Source of the DNA: an uncultured Bdellovibrio sp.
Lineage (GTDB): Bacteria > Bdellovibrionota > Bdellovibrionia > Bdellovibrionales > Bdellovibrionaceae
NCBI GenBank assembly: GCA_946480995.1
Contig: CAMLMF010000195.1
Coordinates: forward strand, 1-5,643
Length of the DNA: 5,643 nt
Direction of reading: 5' to 3'
The notes below the pieces were generated by a model that saw nothing but the letters and a program-made list of their open reading frames with translations, was not told the origin of the DNA and did no database searches. This document shows, in pieces, positions 1 to 3,653 of the stretch. Each line of letters starts with the position of its first letter. Within the stretch, counting starts at the first letter, position 1. The translations under genes were made by a program, and so were the position numbers.

Positions 1-341
1 TGCAGACTCATCGGCTCCTGCATCAACTGATGTTTATACGTCGTGATCACCCAGTGAAATCCCCGACCATGGGTCCCGGCTGGCGTCGTGTTTCCCAACA
101 CAGAAGACGCATCCACATCCTCGGGGATACGATTTAAGTCTGCGGCATAGCGATGCCACTCTGTTTTGACATACGGAATGTGCAAACGCTGCAAAGACGG
201 CTCATACAAAAAATCCACGTAACGATCCACGTCGCACATCAGGACTTCTTCGGGCAAAGTTTTTAGCCACGGTGTTTGCGGTGGCACTTTTTCACCTGAG
301 TGGGGAATCGTCACAATCAAAGGAATGTCATTGCTGCTCAT
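1..341 (-). CDS. N-formylglutamate amidohydrolase family protein (N-terminal part; continues past the left edge)
   Basis: The minus strand reads open from an ATG at 341 down to base 1 with no stop, giving 113 residues; the C-terminus is outside the window. The family hydrolyses N-formylglutamate or related N-formyl amino acids in the cytoplasm, the best-known role being the last step of one histidine degradation route. Seen here: an N-terminal beta strand ending in IPHSG (residues 12-16), an acidic CDVDRYVDFLYE segment (36-47), and RYAADLNRIPEDVD (64-77), which matches the family's conserved DLNR motif; these resemble metal- and substrate-binding parts of the fold. No signal peptide is visible. 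The start is supported by AGGAG seven bases upstream (349-353 on the plus strand). It diverges from the adenosyltransferase gene across 92 bp. No hut genes are visible, so a role in histidine degradation is not shown; the exact substrate is uncertain. Confidence 0.85.
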   Translation of the reverse strand, partial: MSSNDIPLIVTIPHSGEKVPPQTPWLKTLPEEVLMCDVDRYVDFLYEPSLQRLHIPYVKTEWHRYAADLNRIPEDVDASSVLGNTTPAGTHGRGFHWVITTYKHQLMQEPMSL

Positions 342-367
342 GCAAAATCTCCTGAGTTCATTGCAAA

Positions 368-381
368 GAAGGGTCTCCTTC
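368..381. repeat. Short inverted repeat in the divergent spacer
   Basis: GAAGG (368-372) and CCTTC (377-381) form a perfect 5-bp inverted repeat around a 4-base centre. It lies between the candidate minus-strand promoter and the ribosome binding site of the amidohydrolase gene, so it could be an operator half-site pair or a small leader hairpin. It is short enough to occur by chance. Confidence 0.25.
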
Positions 382-385
382 AACC

Positions 386-414
386 TTGACCTCTTACATG
401 GAAAAAGCAAGAAT
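386..414 (+). promoter_or_regulatory. Candidate sigma-70-type promoter for the adenosyltransferase-GNAT unit
   Basis: TTGACC (386-391, five of six to TTGACA) is separated by 17 bases from AAGAAT (409-414, four of six to TATAAT). Transcription would begin near 421, essentially at the ribosome binding site of the ATG at 434. That gives a very short leader, which weakens the call. No long leader or cobalamin riboswitch can fit between this promoter and the gene. Confidence 0.35.
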
Positions 415-422
415 TTAGTAAA
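393..422 (-). promoter_or_regulatory. Weak candidate promoter for the N-formylglutamate amidohydrolase gene
   Basis: Read on the minus strand, TTTACT (422-417) is followed after 18 bases by TGTAAG (398-393); each matches four of six consensus positions. It overlaps the plus-strand candidate at 386-414, so the two transcription units could compete for polymerase in this 92-bp spacer. This is a visual match only. Confidence 0.22.
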
Positions 423-433
423 GGACTGTGAAT

Positions 434-1009
434 ATGACGGATGCTCCCAAGGCAAAAATTTATACACGCACTGGCGACAAGGGCACCACACGGTTGGTTG
501 ATGGGTCCTGTGTTGAAAAATTCAATCCTCGCGTCGAAGCTTATGGCTGCGTTGATGAATTAAACAGCTCTTTAGGTGTCGTCCGCGCCACCCTCCCTAA
601 TCACCCTGTTTTAATGGTTTTAGATCCAGTGCTTGAGAAAATACAAAATGAACTCTTCAATGTGGGCAGTCTTTTGGCCACTGAAAAAGATGAAGTTTTA
701 AAAATGCTCCCGGCCTTAACAGAAGAGCACATTCGTTTCCTAGAAGTGCAAATCGACACACTGACCACGGAACTTCCGGAACTCAAGAATTTTATTTTAC
801 CCGCGGGTCATCCCGTAGCGGCCGCTTTGCACGTGTCGCGCACCAGCTGTCGCCGCAGCGAAAGGCGCTCTGCAGAGATCGCCGTGAAAGATGAACGCTA
901 CCTTTTACCACTGCAGTATTTAAATCGCTTGAGTGACTATCTTTTTGTCGCCGCGCGATGGACTAACATTAAAACCGGCCATGGCGATGTGCTGTGGAAG
1001 AAGTCTTAA
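434..1009 (+). CDS. PduO/MMAB-type ATP:cob(I)alamin adenosyltransferase
   Basis: This cytoplasmic enzyme transfers the 5'-deoxyadenosyl group of ATP to cob(I)alamin, making coenzyme B12 for adenosylcobalamin-dependent enzymes such as methylmalonyl-CoA mutase. The 191-residue length suits the single-domain family, which forms trimers of helical bundles. Family signatures in order: the ATP-binding N-terminal YTRTGDKGTTRLVDG (residues 10-24), VDELNSSLG (40-48), IQNELFNVGSLLA (70-82), FILPAG (120-125), HVSRTSCRRSER (133-144) containing the conserved Arg and Glu residues, and YLNRLSDYLFVAAR (162-175). No key residue appears lost. I chose the ATG at 434 because AAGGA (421-425) stands eight bases before it; an in-frame GTG at 428 is only two bases from that site. 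The stop overlaps the next gene's ATG (TAATG), so the two are probably cotranscribed and translationally coupled. KEGG and others call this family pduO, but no pdu operon is seen here. Confidence 0.93.
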   Translation: MTDAPKAKIYTRTGDKGTTRLVDGSCVEKFNPRVEAYGCVDELNSSLGVVRATLPNHPVLMVLDPVLEKIQNELFNVGSLLATEKDEVLKMLPALTEEHIRFLEVQIDTLTTELPELKNFILPAGHPVAAALHVSRTSCRRSERRSAEIAVKDERYLLPLQYLNRLSDYLFVAARWTNIKTGHGDVLWKKS

Positions 1010-2139
1010 TGAAGTTAGAGATCGCAAAACCCGAAGACAGCAAAGCGCTGACGGAATTTTACAAAAGCTTTTCCGTCCATGGCCCCGTGCAGATGAAGAT
1101 TGATCGCAATGGCGATTTCTTTGCGCCCTATTCGATTCAATCAGATCAACATTTGACCTATCAACTGCGCGATGACGAACAAAAACTAGAGGGCATGGCA
1201 AGCTTCGTGGTGCGTGACGTCTTATTGAACGGCAAAGTTCGCCCCGTGGCTTTTGGTCGCGATTTACGAATTTCTTCCAATCGCCGCGCGATCCTGCAGT
1301 GGTCGCAACATTTTTTGCCGGTGATGAATGAAGTCTTTCACACCTTTGGCTGCAAACATCTTTTTTCCGTCTTAAGCATGAGCGAAGTCCAGGCTCTAAA
1401 TGCCTTTGTTCGGCCTCGCAATATGAAGCGACCATTGCCCCATTACCACATGTTCCGACGCTTCAATATGGTGACGGTGCATGGACGCATGCCGTGGGCT
1501 AAAAATCCCTTACCTCACCTCAGAATCCGCCGTGGCAATGACAGCAATGTCGATGCTTTGATTTACTACATCACGCAAAAATCCCATCAAAGAGATTTAT
1601 CAACCGTGTGGGACGGGCAAAGTTTTTATGAAAAGCTCGAACGTTGGAAGGGTCTAAAGCTTGAAGACTTTCTGATCGCTTTTGATAAAAATGACAACGT
1701 CGTTGGCTGTGTCGCTCCGTGGTCCGCAGGCGGCATGCAAGAGTTTATTCCGATGGAGTACTCCTTACGCGCGCACAACTTCAGACAGTTTTTAAAATTT
1801 GGCAAGATGCTTGGCTGGACTCGCACACTGACAAAACCTTTTTCTCGTCTGAAAATCGAAGCGGGTTTGAATTTTAAGTATATGAATTTTTTGTTTGCCG
1901 ATAATGGCGATATTTTCGAAAGCCTGCTGTGGAGAGCTTACGACGATGCCAACGACAATGAGTTCTTGCTATACAATCAAACTCGTTCGGAGTTTATCTA
2001 TCGTCGCCCGCTAAGTTGGATTTCGGCAAAAATGCCGTTTGGGGTCTATTACTTGTCCATGCCGGACCAACAACTGCCAACCTTCTTGCATCCCGCCAAC
2101 GAAAAATCAGTGGAAGTGGAACCGTTCTTTTCACTTTAA
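1009..2139 (+). CDS. GNAT-like acyltransferase family protein, probably with two GNAT-type halves
   Basis: This 376-residue soluble protein has no signal peptide or membrane segment. The N-terminal half resembles a GNAT (GCN5-related N-acetyltransferase) fold: a beta-alpha opening LEIAKPEDSKALTEFYKSF (3-21), then strands EGMASFVVRDVLL (61-73) and RPVAFGRDLRISSNRRA (78-94), where the last piece resembles strand 4 leading into the acyl-CoA-binding loop. The canonical Q/RxxGxG/A loop is not intact: NRRAILQW (91-98) sits there, so activity cannot be assumed. A second beta-alpha opening, LRIRRGNDSNVDALIYYI (171-188), and a strand-like DFLIAFDKNDNVVGCVAPW (220-238) suggest a second GNAT-like half. 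The substrate is unknown. I start it at the ATG overlapping the upstream stop, preceded by GGAAG at 996-1000; an in-frame GTG at 994 has no advantage. Coupling to the adenosyltransferase implies shared expression but not necessarily a shared pathway. It ends 18 bp before a converging gene. Confidence 0.68.
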   Translation: MKLEIAKPEDSKALTEFYKSFSVHGPVQMKIDRNGDFFAPYSIQSDQHLTYQLRDDEQKLEGMASFVVRDVLLNGKVRPVAFGRDLRISSNRRAILQWSQHFLPVMNEVFHTFGCKHLFSVLSMSEVQALNAFVRPRNMKRPLPHYHMFRRFNMVTVHGRMPWAKNPLPHLRIRRGNDSNVDALIYYITQKSHQRDLSTVWDGQSFYEKLERWKGLKLEDFLIAFDKNDNVVGCVAPWSAGGMQEFIPMEYSLRAHNFRQFLKFGKMLGWTRTLTKPFSRLKIEAGLNFKYMNFLFADNGDIFESLLWRAYDDANDNEFLLYNQTRSEFIYRRPLSWISAKMPFGVYYLSMPDQQLPTFLHPANEKSVEVEPFFSL

Positions 2140-2157
2140 CAGACGCTGAAAAATAAT

Positions 2158-3120
2158 CTAATCAGCGGGATCATTGCTCCCTGAACTGAGCCATACAATT
2201 GACTGAAAAGCCGCAGCGTATTTATTCATATCGACATCGATTCCCCCCTGTATGTCGTACAGAGGGCTTCCATTCAACTGACGAATATACAACCAGCCCC
2301 CGCGCGTGATCGGGGTGCGGCTGCCATCAATGCCACCAGCGACAAAGCGCAAGGTGCCGCCACCGTCATGGACCACGAAAAGCTCTTGGCGATTATTTAC
2401 TAAGTTTGCAAAAGACTGATCAATGCGCTCACTGGATTGCGCCGCTGCATATTCACTGTCATTCAAAGCGCTGGCACGAGCGGGCTCTGCGCCAAATCGC
2501 AAAGCAAAGGCCGAGCGCGAGTACTGAGGAGCATAACCAGAAAGCATCAAAGACTTTGCCCCCGCGGGGATATAGATTTTAAATTCAGCCGCGTTTAACT
2601 TGTAACCAGTAAACTCGGGCAAAGACAATGAGCCCCCGCCTGGAAAAGCACAGCCACCCACGGAAAAACCAATCGCGCATCCTGAAATTCCCGTCGGTGC
2701 ATACTGCTGCTTAAAGCCCGTGCGCAATTCAGCTCCATATTCGTAAGAGCCTGCAGGAGGAGGTGTCGCAATCTTTATTGCCGTTTGATGTAGCGAAATA
2801 AAACGCGATGAAGAATTCGTGGGTCCCGTCACCGTTGGGCTGGGACTTGGACTGGCCACAGGAGATGGCGAAGGAGACGGGTACGGATACGGCTCGTAGG
2901 TTCCGCTGCCGTCATTGCCCGTATTACCCGTGGACCCCGTTGAGCCCCCAGAGCCGTTGTTTGCACCCGTGCCCGTTTGTTGACTTGATTTTAAAGTGGA
3001 AGAAGCATCATAGGCTTGAAAGCCTTTGCCGCAGTTTTGAAAACTAAAAACCATCGGGGTTGAGATGACAAAAATCATGACGACGAAAGCGCGCGAAACA
3101 CTATTATTCTTGGCCTTCAT
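2158..3120 (-). CDS. Secreted or lipid-anchored protein of unknown function with Ser/Pro linker
   Basis: I do not recognise a named family for this 320-residue protein. It begins with a basic N-region and a hydrophobic core (AFVVMIFVIS, 11-20), then PMVFSFQNCG around Cys30. This could be a signal peptide cut before Cys30 for lipidation, although FQNC is not a standard lipobox (usually L-A/S-G/A-C). Next come a Gly/Ser/Thr/Asn-rich stretch (49-74) and a Pro/Ser stretch (77-95), together a flexible stalk. A probably globular, beta-rich domain follows (about 105-315), with Cys148 and Cys157 close enough to form a disulfide and an IPAGAKSLMLSGYAPQ segment (184-199). The layout suggests a protein tethered to an envelope membrane and holding its domain away from it. 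AAGGGG seven bases upstream supports the ATG. It converges with the GNAT gene and diverges from the small secreted protein; no operon partner lies in the window. Confidence 0.7.
   Translation of the reverse strand: MKAKNNSVSRAFVVMIFVISTPMVFSFQNCGKGFQAYDASSTLKSSQQTGTGANNGSGGSTGSTGNTGNDGSGTYEPYPYPSPSPSPVASPSPSPTVTGPTNSSSRFISLHQTAIKIATPPPAGSYEYGAELRTGFKQQYAPTGISGCAIGFSVGGCAFPGGGSLSLPEFTGYKLNAAEFKIYIPAGAKSLMLSGYAPQYSRSAFALRFGAEPARASALNDSEYAAAQSSERIDQSFANLVNNRQELFVVHDGGGTLRFVAGGIDGSRTPITRGGWLYIRQLNGSPLYDIQGGIDVDMNKYAAAFQSIVWLSSGSNDPAD
2836..2976 (-). repeat. Low-complexity linker-coding tract (Gly/Ser/Thr then Pro/Ser)
   Basis: Inside the secreted protein gene, codons 49-74 encode mainly Gly, Ser, Thr and Asn, and codons 77-95 encode alternating Pro with Tyr or Ser (PYPYPSPSPSP, then SPSPSP). 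The alternation makes near-repeats of six bases that could expand or contract by slippage, so linker length may vary between strains. Confidence 0.6.
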
Positions 3121-3278
3121 TAATGCACCCCTTAAGTAAACGTATCGGTCGAGGTCCAGCTTTTCTGAAGACTCAGAATGCTTAAAGCTTGCTTACTAAA
3201 ACGTCACATTTTGAGACATTCGCGTGTCCGCACATTCACGGCTTGACCGTTTGTTTGAGTACATGAGAAAGGTACGCC
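3121..3278. other. Divergent intergenic spacer, no confident promoter
   Basis: This 158-bp spacer separates the minus-strand secreted protein from the plus-strand small secreted protein and must hold both promoters if both are expressed from here. The ribosome binding sites are clear: AAGGGG for the minus gene and AAAGG (3268-3272) for the plus gene. The best plus-strand promoter-like pair is TTGAGA (3211-3216) with CATTCA (3233-3238); its -10 part is poor, so I do not call it. An imperfect palindrome GACATTCGCGTGTC (3215-3228) is present and could be an operator. Confidence 0.4.
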
Positions 3279-3635
3279 ATGAAAACACTGATAACTGCGT
3301 TAATGATCACTCTTTCTTCTTCTTTGAGCTCTGCCATGGCCCTTCCGGTCAATATCGAGTGCCGCGCTGGCCTTGTCGGCCTGGGTGACACAGTGAAGTT
3401 AACCAAAGTAAACAAGTACGGCACAACCGCTTTTTCTGGCACGGATGAGCACGTGCAATTTTGGGTTCTTGCCAAACCCGCAGAAATGAATATTGAAGTA
3501 AGTACGTTGCAACCCAACTACAGGTCGACGCAAGAAGGCCCCGCACTGATGCCAGGCCAAGCTTTCACACAGATTTTTCAATTGAATATTGCTGGTGCGA
3601 ATACCGCATATTTTTTAAACTGCGAAGCCCACTAA
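3279..3635 (+). CDS. Small secreted protein of unknown function
   Basis: This 118-residue protein begins with a clear Sec signal peptide: MKT, a hydrophobic core to about residue 13, a Ser-rich C-region, and an A-M-A site, so cleavage after Ala21 is likely. The mature product of about 97 residues would start LPVNIEC. It looks beta-rich with little helix and has only two cysteines in the mature part, Cys28 and Cys115, near the two ends; a disulfide linking the termini in the periplasm or outside the cell is plausible. I recognise no family. AAAGG (3268-3272) six bases before the ATG supports the start. The stop codon lies in the loop of a terminator hairpin, and the gene ends only 7 bp before the stop of the opposing fibre gene. 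That proximity does not by itself show a functional link. Its signal peptide and ribosome binding site make it a believable gene despite its size. Confidence 0.75.
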   Translation: MKTLITALMITLSSSLSSAMALPVNIECRAGLVGLGDTVKLTKVNKYGTTAFSGTDEHVQFWVLAKPAEMNIEVSTLQPNYRSTQEGPALMPGQAFTQIFQLNIAGANTAYFLNCEAH

Positions 3636-3653
3636 AGGGCTTCTAGTTTTTAT
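3624..3653 (+). terminator. Rho-independent terminator of the small secreted protein gene
   Basis: GAAGCCC (3624-3630) pairs perfectly with GGGCTTC (3637-3643) around a six-base loop, and a T-run follows (TTTTT, 3647-3651). The plus gene's TAA (3633-3635) lies in the loop, and the fibre gene's TAG on the other strand (3645-3643) touches the stem end. On the minus strand the hairpin is followed by A-rich rather than U-rich sequence, so it should work mainly for the plus strand. Confidence 0.75.

Noticed and set aside
428..433. GTG at 428 as the start of the adenosyltransferase
   Set aside because: It lies two bases from the AAGGA site, too close; the ATG at 434 has eight-base spacing and gives the usual N-terminus.
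342..433. Cobalamin riboswitch ahead of the adenosyltransferase
   Set aside because: The whole spacer is 92 bp, far too short for a cobalamin aptamer, and no B12-box-like sequence is visible.
994..1008. GTG at 994 as the start of the GNAT-like protein
   Set aside because: The ATG overlapping the upstream stop (1009) is the common coupled arrangement, and the extra residues add nothing to the fold.
920..1435. Minus-strand open frame of 171 codons
   Set aside because: It lies opposite two well-supported genes and its translation is Arg/Ser/Cys-rich with no recognisable motif; it is a shadow.
2144..2167. Inverted repeat CGCTGA ... TCAGCG between the converging GNAT and secreted protein genes as a terminator
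   Set aside because: The stem is six pairs with a 12-base loop and no T-run follows on either strand, so it does not meet the usual pattern.
2808..3047. Plus-strand open frame opposite the secreted protein
   Set aside because: It is the complement of the low-complexity linker and signal peptide region; no family features.
3243..3272. TTGACC at 3243 as a -35 box for the small secreted protein
   Set aside because: The matching -10 position falls on the ribosome binding site and has no TATAAT likeness.
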